Below, one piece after another: positions 51,484 to 59,299 of a DNA stretch of 64,000 bases. The position numbers and the translations under genes were made by a program. This DNA comes from Pseudothauera rhizosphaerae (GTDB lineage: Bacteria > Pseudomonadota > Gammaproteobacteria > Burkholderiales > Rhodocyclaceae), in NCBI RefSeq assembly GCF_004801305.1, contig NZ_SSOD01000014.1:1-64000 (forward strand), written 5' to 3'. Below the pieces are notes generated by a model. That model did not search any database. It worked only from the letters and a program-made list of their open reading frames with translations, and had not been told where the DNA came from. Positions within the stretch are counted from its first letter, which is position 1. Each line of letters starts with the position of its first letter.

Positions 51484-52625
51484 GCAAGAAGGAAACCATC
51501 CTCGCCAACGCGCGCCTGGTGCTCGCCGACGAGGTGATAGCGGGCCACCTGGTGCTGCGCGACGGCCGCATCGCCGAGATCGGCCAGGGCGCCACCGCCG
51601 TGCCCGGCGCCCACGACCTGGACGGCGACCTGCTGCTGCCCGGCCTGGTGGAAGTGCACACCGACAACCTGGAGCGACACGTGATGCCGCGCCCCAAGGT
51701 GTTCTTTCCCATGCAGGGCGCCATGCAGGCCCACGACGCCGAGGTCGCCGCCGCCGGCATCACCACGGTGTTCGACTCCATCGGCGTGGGCGACCCCTAC
51801 GGCGACGGTTTCCGCTCCCGCGACCAGAGCGCGCTGCTGGAAGTGCTCGACCGCCTGGAAGCCGTCGGCGCCCTGCGCAGCGACCACTTCATCCATGTGC
51901 GCTGCGAACTGCCCGCGCCCAACGCCCGCGAGCTGTTCGAGCCCTTCGCCCGCCACCGGCGCCTCAAGCTCATCTCGCTGATGGACCACACCCCCGGCCA
52001 GCGCCAATGGACCGACATCGAGCACGCGCGCATCTACTACACCGGCAAGAAGGGCTGGAGCGACGCCCGGTTCGACGAGGAGGTGCTCCGTGCCCCCGAG
52101 CGCCAGCGCGCCTACGCCCAGCCCAACCGCCAGTGGTTCACCGCCTACGCCCACGAGCACGGCGTGGCCCTGGCCACCCACGACGACACCACCGTGGAGC
52201 ACGTGGACGAGGCCCGCGAACTGGGCGTCGGCATGAGCGAGTTCCCCACCACGCTGGCGGCGGCGCGCCACGCCCACGCCCACGGCCTGTCCACGGTGGC
52301 GGGCGCGCCCAACGTGATCCGCGGTGGCTCGCACTCGGGCAACGTCTCGGCCATGGACCTGGCGCGGGAAGGCGTGCTGGACGCCCTGTCGTCCGACTAC
52401 GTGCCGGTGAGCCTGCTGCAGGCGGCGTGGAAGCTGCAGCGGGAAGCCGGTTTCACGCTGCCCGCTGCGCTGAAGGTGGTCAGCCTCGCCCCCGCGCAGG
52501 CCGCCGCCCTCGCGGACCGCGGCCAGATCGCCGTCGGCCTGCGCGCCGATCTCGTGCGCGTGCATGAGGTCGGCGGGCTGCCGGTGGTGCGCGAGGTCTA
52601 CAGGGCGGCGCGGCGCGTGGTGTGA
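51480..52625 (+). CDS. phnM: Ribose triphosphate phosphonate diphosphatase PhnM
   Basis: PhnM removes diphosphate from ribose 5-triphosphate 1-phosphonate before C-P cleavage. The 381-residue amidohydrolase-fold protein has LPGLVEVHTDNLERHVMPRP, SLMDHTPGQRQW, ATHDDTTVEHVDEA and SDYVPVSLLQAAW, covering the metal ligands. It ends the rightward operon and converges on phnE with a 31-bp gap that holds no convincing terminator. Confidence 0.96.
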   Translation: MSKKETILANARLVLADEVIAGHLVLRDGRIAEIGQGATAVPGAHDLDGDLLLPGLVEVHTDNLERHVMPRPKVFFPMQGAMQAHDAEVAAAGITTVFDSIGVGDPYGDGFRSRDQSALLEVLDRLEAVGALRSDHFIHVRCELPAPNARELFEPFARHRRLKLISLMDHTPGQRQWTDIEHARIYYTGKKGWSDARFDEEVLRAPERQRAYAQPNRQWFTAYAHEHGVALATHDDTTVEHVDEARELGVGMSEFPTTLAAARHAHAHGLSTVAGAPNVIRGGSHSGNVSAMDLAREGVLDALSSDYVPVSLLQAAWKLQREAGFTLPAALKVVSLAPAQAAALADRGQIAVGLRADLVRVHEVGGLPVVREVYRAARRVV

Positions 52626-52656
52626 GGGGGCACGCCCCGCTGAAGAAAGTGCCGGC

Positions 52657-53472
52657 TCACACCAGCCGCTTGCGCAGCCAGGCCGAGCACAGGTCGATGC
52701 AGGATACGCTGACCACCAGCATCAGCAGCACGGCGGCGGTCTGGGAGTATTCGAAGGAGCGGATCACGTCCCACAGCACCATGCCGATGCCGCCCGCACC
52801 CACCATGCCCACCACCGAGGCCGAGCGCACGTTGGACTCGAAGCGGTACAGGGCGTAGGAAATCCACAGCGGCGTGACTTGCGGGATCACGCCGTAGACG
52901 ATCTCTTCCAGCGGGTGGGCGCCGGTGGCGCGTATGCCTTCGACGGGCTGGGGGTCTATGGTCTCCACCGCCTCGCTGAACAGCTTGGCGAGCACGCCGG
53001 TGGTGTGCACCCACAGCGCCAGCACGCCGGCGAACGGCCCCAGGCCCACGGCCACGACGAAGAGCAGCGCGAACACCATCTCGTTGATGGAGCGGCAGGC
53101 GTCGAGCACGCGGCGCACCGGCTGGTGCACCCACCAGGGCGTGATGTTGCCCGCCGCCAGCAGCGCCAGCGGCACCGAGCACACCACGGCCAGCGCCGTG
53201 CCCCACAGGGCGATCTGCAGCGTCACGACCATCTCGGCCAGGTAGTAGCGCCAGTCGTGGAAGTCGGGCGGGAAGAAGCCGTTGGCGTAGGCGGCCATGT
53301 TGCCGGCGTCGCGCAGCAGGTCGAGGGGGCGCATGTCGGCACCCGTCCAGCTTCCCGCCAGCAGGGCCAGCAGCACGCCCCAGATCGCCAGCGTGGACAG
53401 CGGCGTGCGCCGCGGGGCCGGCGGGAGGCCGGCGGTGGTCAAGGTCTGTACGGTCATCGTCGTTCGGGGCAT
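52657..53472 (-). CDS. phnE: Phosphonate ABC transporter permease PhnE
   Basis: PhnE is the membrane channel of the PhnCDE phosphonate importer. The 271-residue protein has about six helices and the ATPase-coupling EAA loop ([20 protein letters not shown]), plus [20 protein letters not shown] near the end. Only one phnE copy is present, whereas some clusters have two. A palindromic repeat lies in the 52-bp gap after phnD. The ATG at 53457 (six codons in) is an alternative start. Confidence 0.93.
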   Translation of the reverse strand: MPRTTMTVQTLTTAGLPPAPRRTPLSTLAIWGVLLALLAGSWTGADMRPLDLLRDAGNMAAYANGFFPPDFHDWRYYLAEMVVTLQIALWGTALAVVCSVPLALLAAGNITPWWVHQPVRRVLDACRSINEMVFALLFVVAVGLGPFAGVLALWVHTTGVLAKLFSEAVETIDPQPVEGIRATGAHPLEEIVYGVIPQVTPLWISYALYRFESNVRSASVVGMVGAGGIGMVLWDVIRSFEYSQTAAVLLMLVVSVSCIDLCSAWLRKRLV

Positions 53473-53490
53473 GGGCCACTGTTGGCCGCC

Positions 53491-53510
53491 ATTCCCGCGT
53501 GTGCGGGAAT
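53491..53510. repeat. Small palindromic element between phnD and phnE
   Basis: ATTCCCGC and GCGGGAAT form a perfect 8-bp stem with loop GTGT, in a context (GCC before, GACGG after) like the widespread proteobacterial repeat that reads CATTCCCGC...GCGGGAATG. In translation it gives the familiar IPACAGMT peptide. It lies in the phnD-phnE gap and could stabilise or end part of the phnCD transcript. Confidence 0.6.
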
Positions 53511-53524
53511 GACGGCTTGCCGGC

Positions 53525-54523
53525 TCAGTCGGCCTTCGCGATCTGCTTGCCCAGGGCGGCCAGGCGCTGGTCGATGTCGGCGAGCTTCTTCGCCTTCTCG
53601 TCCGCCGACAGGGCAGTGTCCGCCTCCACCTTGGCGCGGTCCTTGGCCAGTTCGAGCTGGCGGATGGGCACGAGCTGGGAGTTGTCCGACGCCACGAAGG
53701 CCGACCAGGTGAGCGCGTTCAGCACACCTTTTTCACGCTCGTCCTTGCCGTAGCCGAGCAGGAAGTCGCGCACCTTGCGCTTGATGCCGGCGTCGAGATC
53801 CTGGCGCCACACCAGCGGATCGCTGGCGATCAGCGGCGAGCGCCACACCTCGCGCAGTTCGGCGGCCTTCTCGGGGACCTTGACCTTCATGCGGTCGACC
53901 ACGTCGCTGGCCACCGTGGCGGCGTCCACCTGGCGGTTGGCCACCGCCATGATGTTGCTCTCGTGGTTGGAGCGCGCCATGCGCTTGAACTCGCGCGTGG
54001 GGTCCACCTTGTTGGCGGCGAAGGCGTAGAAGCAGGGCACCAGCGTGCCGCTGGTGGAGTTGGGGTCGCCCATGGAGAGGGTCAGCTCCTTGCGCTTGGC
54101 CAGCACGTCGTCCAGCGACTTCAGCGGGCTGTCCTTGTGCACCAGCATCAGGCTCCAGTAGCCCTGCGAGCCGTCCTTGTTCACCACCTTGGCGAACACC
54201 TCGCCCTGGGCGCGATCCACCGCTTCCATCGCCGACTTGTTGCCGTACCAGGCGATCTGCACCTTGTTGAAGCGCATGGCCTCGATCACGCCCGCGTAGT
54301 CGGGGGCGAAGAAGGCGTTGACCTTCAGGCCGATGGCCTTCTGCATGTCGTCGAGCAGCGGCTGCCAGGCGGTCTTGAGGTTGTTGGACGATTCGGTGGA
54401 GATGATCCCGAAGTTGATCTCGCCGGCCTGCTGGGCCTGGGCGGGCAGGGCGATGGAGAAGGCAGCGGCGGTGACCGCGAGCATGCGCGCGATGGCGTTG
54501 CGGCGGGGCAAGTCGATCTTCAT
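53525..54523 (-). CDS. phnD: Phosphonate ABC transporter binding protein PhnD
   Basis: PhnD is the periplasmic receptor for alkylphosphonates. The 332-residue protein has a signal peptide (basic start, then [20 protein letters not shown]) and the family's [52 protein letters not shown] and [18 protein letters not shown], covering ligand-binding positions. It is 48 bp after phnC and precedes phnE in a leftward operon. Confidence 0.95.
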   Translation of the reverse strand: MKIDLPRRNAIARMLAVTAAAFSIALPAQAQQAGEINFGIISTESSNNLKTAWQPLLDDMQKAIGLKVNAFFAPDYAGVIEAMRFNKVQIAWYGNKSAMEAVDRAQGEVFAKVVNKDGSQGYWSLMLVHKDSPLKSLDDVLAKRKELTLSMGDPNSTSGTLVPCFYAFAANKVDPTREFKRMARSNHESNIMAVANRQVDAATVASDVVDRMKVKVPEKAAELREVWRSPLIASDPLVWRQDLDAGIKRKVRDFLLGYGKDEREKGVLNALTWSAFVASDNSQLVPIRQLELAKDRAKVEADTALSADEKAKKLADIDQRLAALGKQIAKAD

Positions 54524-54571
54524 GGGTGAAGCTCCTTTGGTTGAGAGCGGGGAAACGGCGGGCGTGGCGGC

Positions 54572-55438
54572 TCAGGCCGCCTGTCCCACGGCAAGGGGGG
54601 ACAGGGCGCGCAGCGTGGCGCCGGCGCGGCCGTCGTCGGCCGGCTGGCCGCCGGGGGCGAACAGCTCGTCGGTCTGGGAGCCGTACAGCGTGCGCAGGCG
54701 CTCGGCGTCGAGTTCCCGCGTGGGGCCGTCGTAGACGATCTCGCCGGCCCGCAGCGCCACGGTGCGCGGACAGAAGGCGAAGGCGTAGTCCACCTGGTGC
54801 AGCGATACCAGCACCGTCACGCCCAGCTCGCGGTTCACGTCGGCCAGCAGGGACATCACGCGGCGGCTGGATTCCGGGTCCAGGGAGGCGATGGGCTCGT
54901 CGGCCAGGATCACCTTGGCGCCCTGCACCAGCGCGCGGGAGATCGCCGCCCGCTGCTGCTGGCCACCCGAGAGCGTGGAGGCGCGCTGCCAGGCGCAGCA
55001 CTCGATGCCCACGCGGCTGAGCGCCTCGTAGGCGCGCTGCACCTCGCAGCACGGAAAGCGCTTGAACAGCGTGCGCCACAGGGGCTGGCGCGGCAGCGCG
55101 CCGGCCAGCACGTTGGTCATCACCGGCAGCCGGTCCACCAGGTTGAACTGCTGGAAGATGGTCGCCACCTCGGCGCGCAGCGCCCGGACCCGCGGCGACA
55201 GCCGCCCGCCCGCCTGCACGTTGCGCCCCAGCACGTCCACGCGGGAAGGGCTGCCCGCGTCGGCATGGTGCAGCCCGCTCAGGTGCCGCAGCAGCGTGGA
55301 TTTGCCCGAGCCCGAGGCGCCCAGCAGCGCCACCATCTCGCCCTGGCGTACCGTGAGCGACACGTCGCGCAACGCAGCCTGCGCGCCGAAATGCTTGTGC
55401 AGCGCGCGCACTTCAATGACGGTGGGGGTCTCGGGCAT
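54572..55438 (-). CDS. phnC: Phosphonate ABC transporter ATP-binding protein PhnC
   Basis: PhnC energises phosphonate import. The 288-residue protein has Walker A ([16 protein letters not shown]), the family segment [17 protein letters not shown], signature [15 protein letters not shown] and Walker [13 protein letters not shown]. It is the first gene of phnCDE, transcribed leftwards towards phnM, with a candidate PhoB-box array 50-95 bp upstream of its start. Confidence 0.95.
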   Translation of the reverse strand: MPETPTVIEVRALHKHFGAQAALRDVSLTVRQGEMVALLGASGSGKSTLLRHLSGLHHADAGSPSRVDVLGRNVQAGGRLSPRVRALRAEVATIFQQFNLVDRLPVMTNVLAGALPRQPLWRTLFKRFPCCEVQRAYEALSRVGIECCAWQRASTLSGGQQQRAAISRALVQGAKVILADEPIASLDPESSRRVMSLLADVNRELGVTVLVSLHQVDYAFAFCPRTVALRAGEIVYDGPTRELDAERLRTLYGSQTDELFAPGGQPADDGRAGATLRALSPLAVGQAA

Positions 55439-55489
55439 GGTCGTCGATCCTTGGCCGGCAACAGATCGACGGAATCATCCGGGGAAGAG

Positions 55490-55533
55490 GTGACGAGGCC
55501 ATGAAGCGTTTGTGACGGAACCGTGACCTGCCG
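55490..55533 (-). promoter_or_regulatory. Candidate PhoB-box array upstream of phnC
   Basis: On the plus strand GTGAC recurs at 55490, 55512 and 55523, that is in an 11-bp register with one degenerate slot (ATGAA at 55501). Read towards phnC this is GTCAC direct repeats every 11 bp, the layout of Pho boxes, whose half-site is CTGTCAT. The best pair (55512-55529) matches 10 of 14 box positions. Induction by phosphate starvation is inferred. Confidence 0.5.
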
Positions 55534-55661
55534 TCCGCCGGCCGGGGATGGCGGGCAGTCCGGCGCGCCCGTGATACACTGCGCCGCGTTCTTCGCCGGC
55601 AGACGGAAGATTTTCCGTCCTGGGCCGAATCCGGACGCCGCCCCGGGGCATCCGCAGAAAC

Positions 55662-55684
55662 GAAAAAGCCCGCTTTCGCGGGCT
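55662..55684 (-). terminator. Terminator of tRNA-Leu(CAG) copy 1
   Basis: AGCCCGC (55667-55673) and GCGGGCT (55678-55684) form a 7-bp stem with loop TTTC; on the minus strand it is followed by TTTTT. It lies about 45 bp past the tRNA 3' end. Confidence 0.85.
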
Positions 55685-55730
55685 TGTTCAACAACCTATA
55701 AACTCCAGCAGATGTCTCTGCAATTCGATC

Positions 55731-55815
55731 TGGTGCCCAGAAGAGGACTCGAACCTCCACACCTCGCGGTACTAGTACCTGAAACTAGCGCGTCTACCAA
55801 TTCCGCCATCTGGGC
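55731..55815 (-). tRNA. tRNA-Leu(CAG), copy 1
   Basis: The 85-nt minus-strand sequence begins GCCCAGA and ends TCTGGGCA-CCA with CCA encoded. The anticodon loop is TTCAGGT, giving CAG (complement at 55779-55781), for the CUG codon that dominates leucine usage in this GC-rich genome. The variable-arm stem is ACC/GGT around GCGA. It has its own promoter and terminator and is nearly identical to the copy 187 bp away. Confidence 0.97.
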
Positions 55816-55825
55816 AAGAGGCGCG

Positions 55826-55853
55826 ATTATAGCGCCGCCCGACCGCTTGTCAA
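55826..55853 (-). promoter_or_regulatory. Sigma-70 promoter of tRNA-Leu(CAG) copy 1
   Basis: On the minus strand TTGACA (55848-55853) and TATAAT (55826-55831) are both perfect consensus hexamers, 16 bp apart, ending 10 bp before the mature tRNA. Confidence 0.88.
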
Positions 55854-55881
55854 ACCCCTCCCGGCGGACGGCGGTAAACGG

Positions 55882-55905
55882 AAAAAGCCGGTCTTTCGAC
55901 CGGCT
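55882..55905 (-). terminator. Terminator of tRNA-Leu(CAG) copy 2
   Basis: AGCCGGTC (55886-55893) and GACCGGCT (55898-55905) form an 8-bp stem with loop TTTC, followed on the minus strand by TTTTTCC. It lies 12 bp past the tRNA 3' end, so copies 1 and 2 are separate transcription units. Confidence 0.87.
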
Positions 55906-55917
55906 CTTCCTTGAAAC

Positions 55918-56002
55918 TGGTGCCCAGAAGAGGACTCGAACCTCCACGCCTCGCGGCACTAGTACCTGAAACTAGCGCGTCTACCAATTCCGCCATCTGG
56001 GC
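55918..56002 (-). tRNA. tRNA-Leu(CAG), copy 2
   Basis: An 85-nt minus-strand tRNA with the same anticodon CAG, acceptor stem and encoded CCA as copy 1. It differs at two bases, both in the variable arm, where the stem is GCC/GGC instead of ACC/GGT: one A-T pair is replaced by G-C, so folding is preserved. It is divergent from rnr, whose start codon overlaps its promoter. Confidence 0.97.
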
Positions 56003-56013
56003 AAGAGCCGCGC

Positions 56014-56041
56014 ATTATAAGGACGCAGAAACTAAAGTCAA
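56014..56041 (-). promoter_or_regulatory. Sigma-70 promoter of tRNA-Leu(CAG) copy 2
   Basis: On the minus strand TTGACT (56036-56041) and TATAAT (56014-56019) are 16 bp apart, matching copy 1's layout. The -35 box covers the first base of the divergent rnr start codon. Confidence 0.82.
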
Positions 56042-58443
56042 TGACTGCCAAGACAAGAAAAACCGGGGCCGCGAAGGGCCCCAAGATCTCGGCCGTACGC
56101 CGCGCCGACCCCTACTTCGAACGCGAATCGGCCAGCTACGACTACCCGCTGCCCAGCCGCGAATACGTCACCCAGACGCTGGCCGAGCAGGGCGTGCCCC
56201 TGACGCTGGACGCGCTGGCCGCCGCGCTGGACATCCAGCCCCACGAATTCGAGCACTTCCACCGCCGGCTGCGCGCCATGGAGCGCGACGGCCAGGTGAT
56301 GCGCAACCGCCGCGGCGCCTATCTGCTGCCGGACAAGGCGGACCTGATCCGCGGCCGCGTGGAAGGCCACCCGGACGGCTTCGGCTTCCTGGTGCGCGAC
56401 GACGGCGGGCCGGACATCTTCCTCGGCCCCAAGGAAATGCGCGAGGTGCTGCACGGCGACCGCGTCATCGTGCGCATCGCCGGCGTGGACCGGCGCGGCC
56501 GCCCCGAAGGCAAGCTGGTGGAAGTGCTGGAGCGCGCCAATGCCCGCGTCGTCGGCCGCGTGCTCAACGAACACGGCGTGCTCATCGTGGTGCCGGAGAA
56601 CCGCAGGCTGGCGCAGGACATCCTGGTCGCGCCGGGCGGCAAGAAGCCGCAGCCCGGCCAGGTGGTCACCGTGGAGTTGGTGGAGCAGCCCACCAAGTTC
56701 GCCCAGCCCATCGGCCGCGTGGTCGAAGTGCTGGGCAACTATGCCGACCCGGGCATGGAGATCGAGATCGCGCTGCGCAAGCACGACCTGCCCTTCGAGT
56801 TCTCCCCCGAGGCCAAGGCGGAAACCCGCAAGCTGCCGGCCGCCGTGCGCAAGAAGGACAAGCTCGGGCGCGAGGACATCACCCATCTGCCGCTGGTCAC
56901 CATAGACGGCGAGACCGCCAGGGACTTCGACGACGCCGTGTATTGCGAGCGCGCGGGCCGCGGCTTCCGCCTGGTGGTGGCCATCGCCGACGTCTCCCAT
57001 TACGTGGACGCCGGCGGCGCGCTGGACAAGGACGCGCTGGAGCGGGGCAATTCGGTGTATTTCCCGCGCCGGGTCATCCCCATGCTGCCGGAAAAGCTCT
57101 CCAACGGCCTGTGTTCCCTGAACCCGGAAGTCGAGCGCCTGTGCATGGTCGCCGACATGAGCATCTCCATGCGTGGCGAGATCAAGGCCTACCGCTTCTA
57201 CCCGGCGGTGATGTACTCCCACGCCCGGCTCACGTACACCAAGGTGGCCGCGGCGCTCTACGACGGCGACGAGGCAACCCGCGCCGAACTCGGCGGGCTG
57301 CTGCCCCACCTGGAGAACCTGGACAAGCTCTTCCGCGTGCTCCTCAAGGCGCGCGCCACCCGCGGCGCGATCGACTTCGAGACCACCGAGACGCGCATGA
57401 TCTTCGACGACAACGGCAAGATCGCGCAGATCGTCCCCGAGGTGCGCAACGACGCCCACCGCCTGATCGAGGAATGCATGCTGGCCGCCAACGTGTGCGC
57501 CTCGGACTTCCTGCAGAAGCGCAAGCACCCGGCCCTGTACCGCGTGCATGAAGGCCCCACGCCAGAAAAGCTGGAGAAGCTGCGCGCCTTCCTGGCCGAG
57601 TTCGGCTTCGACCTGCCCGGCGGCGACGAGCCCCACGCGCGGGACTACGCCCGCCTGCTGGACAAGCTCAAGGGCCGTCCGGACGTGCAACTGCTGCAGA
57701 CCGTGATGCTGCGTTCGCTGCGCCAGGCCGTGTACAGCCCGGAGAACGTCGGCCACTTCGGCCTCGCCTACGAGTCCTACACCCACTTCACCTCGCCCAT
57801 CCGGCGCTATCCCGACCTCCTCGTGCATCGCGCCATCAAGGCCGCGCTGGCCGGCGGGCAGTACCGCCCGGGGGACTGGGAGGCCATCGGCATGCAGTGC
57901 TCCATGACCGAGCGCCGCGCCGACGAAGCCACCCGCGACGTGGTGTCCTGGCTCAAGTGCTACTACATGCAGGACCGCGTGGGCGAGGAATTCGCCGGCT
58001 GCATCTCGGCGGTGGTACCCTTCGGCCTCTTCGTGGCCCTGGACGACATCTTCATCGAAGGCCTGGTACACATCTCCGACCTGGGCAGCGACTACTTCCA
58101 CTTCGACGACGCCCGCCACGAGCTGGTCGGCGAGCGCACCAACACCCGCTACCGGCTCTCCGACCGGGTCAAGGTGCAGGTGATGCGCGCGGACCTGGAG
58201 ACCAACAAGATCGACTTCCGCCTGGTGGAAGGCCCCGAGCGGCCCACGGAGCGCGTCGGCAAGACCGCCGCCGAGCGCGGTGCGAAGAAGGCAACCGCCG
58301 CGAAGGCCGGCAAGGCGAAGCAGGGCAATACGACAACCAGGACGGCCGGCACGGCGGCGCGGGGCAAGGCGGCCAAGTCCGCCAAGCCTGCGAAGACCGC
58401 CCGCGCATCGGCCGCTCCCAAGAAAGGCAGAAAACGTGGCTAA
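56041..58443 (+). CDS. rnr: Ribonuclease R
   Basis: RNase R is a 3'-5' exoribonuclease that degrades structured RNA and helps rRNA and tmRNA quality control. The 800-residue protein has an N-terminal helix-turn-helix/cold-shock region, the RNB catalytic domain with TIDGETARDFDDAVYCE (metal-binding Asp residues), a C-terminal S1 domain (VVPFGLFVALDDIFIEGLVH) and a 60-residue Lys/Ala-rich tail. The ATG at 56041 lies inside the tRNA promoter; AAGGA at 56019 is rather far (about 17 bp) for a binding site. It overlaps rlmB by 8 bp. Confidence 0.95.
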   Translation: MTAKTRKTGAAKGPKISAVRRADPYFERESASYDYPLPSREYVTQTLAEQGVPLTLDALAAALDIQPHEFEHFHRRLRAMERDGQVMRNRRGAYLLPDKADLIRGRVEGHPDGFGFLVRDDGGPDIFLGPKEMREVLHGDRVIVRIAGVDRRGRPEGKLVEVLERANARVVGRVLNEHGVLIVVPENRRLAQDILVAPGGKKPQPGQVVTVELVEQPTKFAQPIGRVVEVLGNYADPGMEIEIALRKHDLPFEFSPEAKAETRKLPAAVRKKDKLGREDITHLPLVTIDGETARDFDDAVYCERAGRGFRLVVAIADVSHYVDAGGALDKDALERGNSVYFPRRVIPMLPEKLSNGLCSLNPEVERLCMVADMSISMRGEIKAYRFYPAVMYSHARLTYTKVAAALYDGDEATRAELGGLLPHLENLDKLFRVLLKARATRGAIDFETTETRMIFDDNGKIAQIVPEVRNDAHRLIEECMLAANVCASDFLQKRKHPALYRVHEGPTPEKLEKLRAFLAEFGFDLPGGDEPHARDYARLLDKLKGRPDVQLLQTVMLRSLRQAVYSPENVGHFGLAYESYTHFTSPIRRYPDLLVHRAIKAALAGGQYRPGDWEAIGMQCSMTERRADEATRDVVSWLKCYYMQDRVGEEFAGCISAVVPFGLFVALDDIFIEGLVHISDLGSDYFHFDDARHELVGERTNTRYRLSDRVKVQVMRADLETNKIDFRLVEGPERPTERVGKTAAERGAKKATAAKAGKAKQGNTTTRTAGTAARGKAAKSAKPAKTARASAAPKKGRKRG

Positions 58444-59233
58444 TCCCCCCCGGCGTCCCCCGCGCGAGCGGCAGGACGCCCCAGCGGCCGGCGAAGGCCG
58501 TGCCGACAGCAAACTGATCTACGGCTTCCACGCCGTGCTCGCCCGCCTGCGGCGCGATCCCGAATCCGTGTTCGAACTCTACGTCTCCGCCCAGCGCCAG
58601 GACGTGCGTGCGAAGGACGCGGTGAAGCTGGCCGAGACGGCCGGCGTGCGCCTGATCCAGGTGGACGGCGACCGTCTCGACGGCATGGTCGGCACCCGCC
58701 GCCACCAGGGCGTGGTGGCGCGCGTCGACGCCCGCCGCCGCGAACTCAAGCTCGCCGACGTGCTCGACAGCCTGGACGAGAACGCGCTGATCCTGGTGCT
58801 CGACGGCGTGCAGGACCCCCACAACCTGGGCGCCTGCCTGCGCGTGGCCGACGCCGCCGGCGCCCACGCGGTGGTCGCGCCCAAGGACCGGGCAGTGGGC
58901 CTCAACGCCACCGCCGTCAAGGTCGCCAGCGGCGCCGCCGATACCGTGCCCTACGTCACCGTGACCAACCTCGCGCGCGCCCTGCGGGAGATGCAGGAAG
59001 CCGGCATCTGGGTCATCGGTGCGGCCGGCGAGGCGGAGAAATCCCTCTACCAGATCGACCAGAAAGTCCCGCTGGCCTGGGTGCTGGGCGCCGAAGGCGA
59101 CGGCCTGCGCCGCCTGACCCGCGAGACCTGCGACGAACTGGCGAAGATCCCCATGTACGGCAGCGTGGAGAGCCTCAACGTGTCGGTGGCCAGCGGCATC
59201 TGCCTGTTCGAGGCGCGCCGCCAGCGCGGCTGA
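58436..59233 (+). CDS. rlmB: 23S rRNA 2'-O-ribose G2251 methyltransferase RlmB
   Basis: RlmB is a SpoU-family enzyme. The 265-residue protein has the N-terminal substrate domain (KLIYGFHAVLARLRRDPESV) and the trefoil-knot SAM domain with LDGVQDPHNLGACLRVADAA, WVLGAEGDGLRRL and IPMYGSVESLNVSVASGICL. Translation begins at a GTG inside the rnr 3' end (8-bp overlap), after AAAGGCAG. rnr-rlmB is a common operon. Confidence 0.96.
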   Translation: MANPPRRPPRERQDAPAAGEGRADSKLIYGFHAVLARLRRDPESVFELYVSAQRQDVRAKDAVKLAETAGVRLIQVDGDRLDGMVGTRRHQGVVARVDARRRELKLADVLDSLDENALILVLDGVQDPHNLGACLRVADAAGAHAVVAPKDRAVGLNATAVKVASGAADTVPYVTVTNLARALREMQEAGIWVIGAAGEAEKSLYQIDQKVPLAWVLGAEGDGLRRLTRETCDELAKIPMYGSVESLNVSVASGICLFEARRQRG

Positions 59234-59247
59234 GCCGGCGGCAGACG

Positions 59248-59289
59248 AAAAACCGCCGCCGCCCCCGCGTTGGGGAAACGGCGGCGGCG
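59248..59289 (-). terminator. Terminator after the DcaP-like porin gene
   Basis: CCGCCGCCGCC (59253-59263) and GGCGGCGGC (59280-59288) form a GC-only stem around CCCGCGTTGGGGAAAC; on the minus strand it is followed by TTTTT. It closes the porin transcript and may also stop rlmB readthrough. Confidence 0.75.
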
Positions 59290-59299
59290 CCCCGCAGCA

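Noticed and set aside
52626-52656. Hairpin GGGGC/GCCCC between phnM and phnE as a terminator
   Set aside because: Stem of 4-5 bp and no T-run; not convincing.
55731-56002. Twin tRNA-Leu genes as an integration site of a genomic island
   Set aside because: No integrase gene and no partial tRNA copy elsewhere in the window; the duplicates are both complete with own promoters.
56038-58512. 824-codon minus-strand frame opposite rnr
   Set aside because: Shadow of RNase R; no independent start signal or domain.
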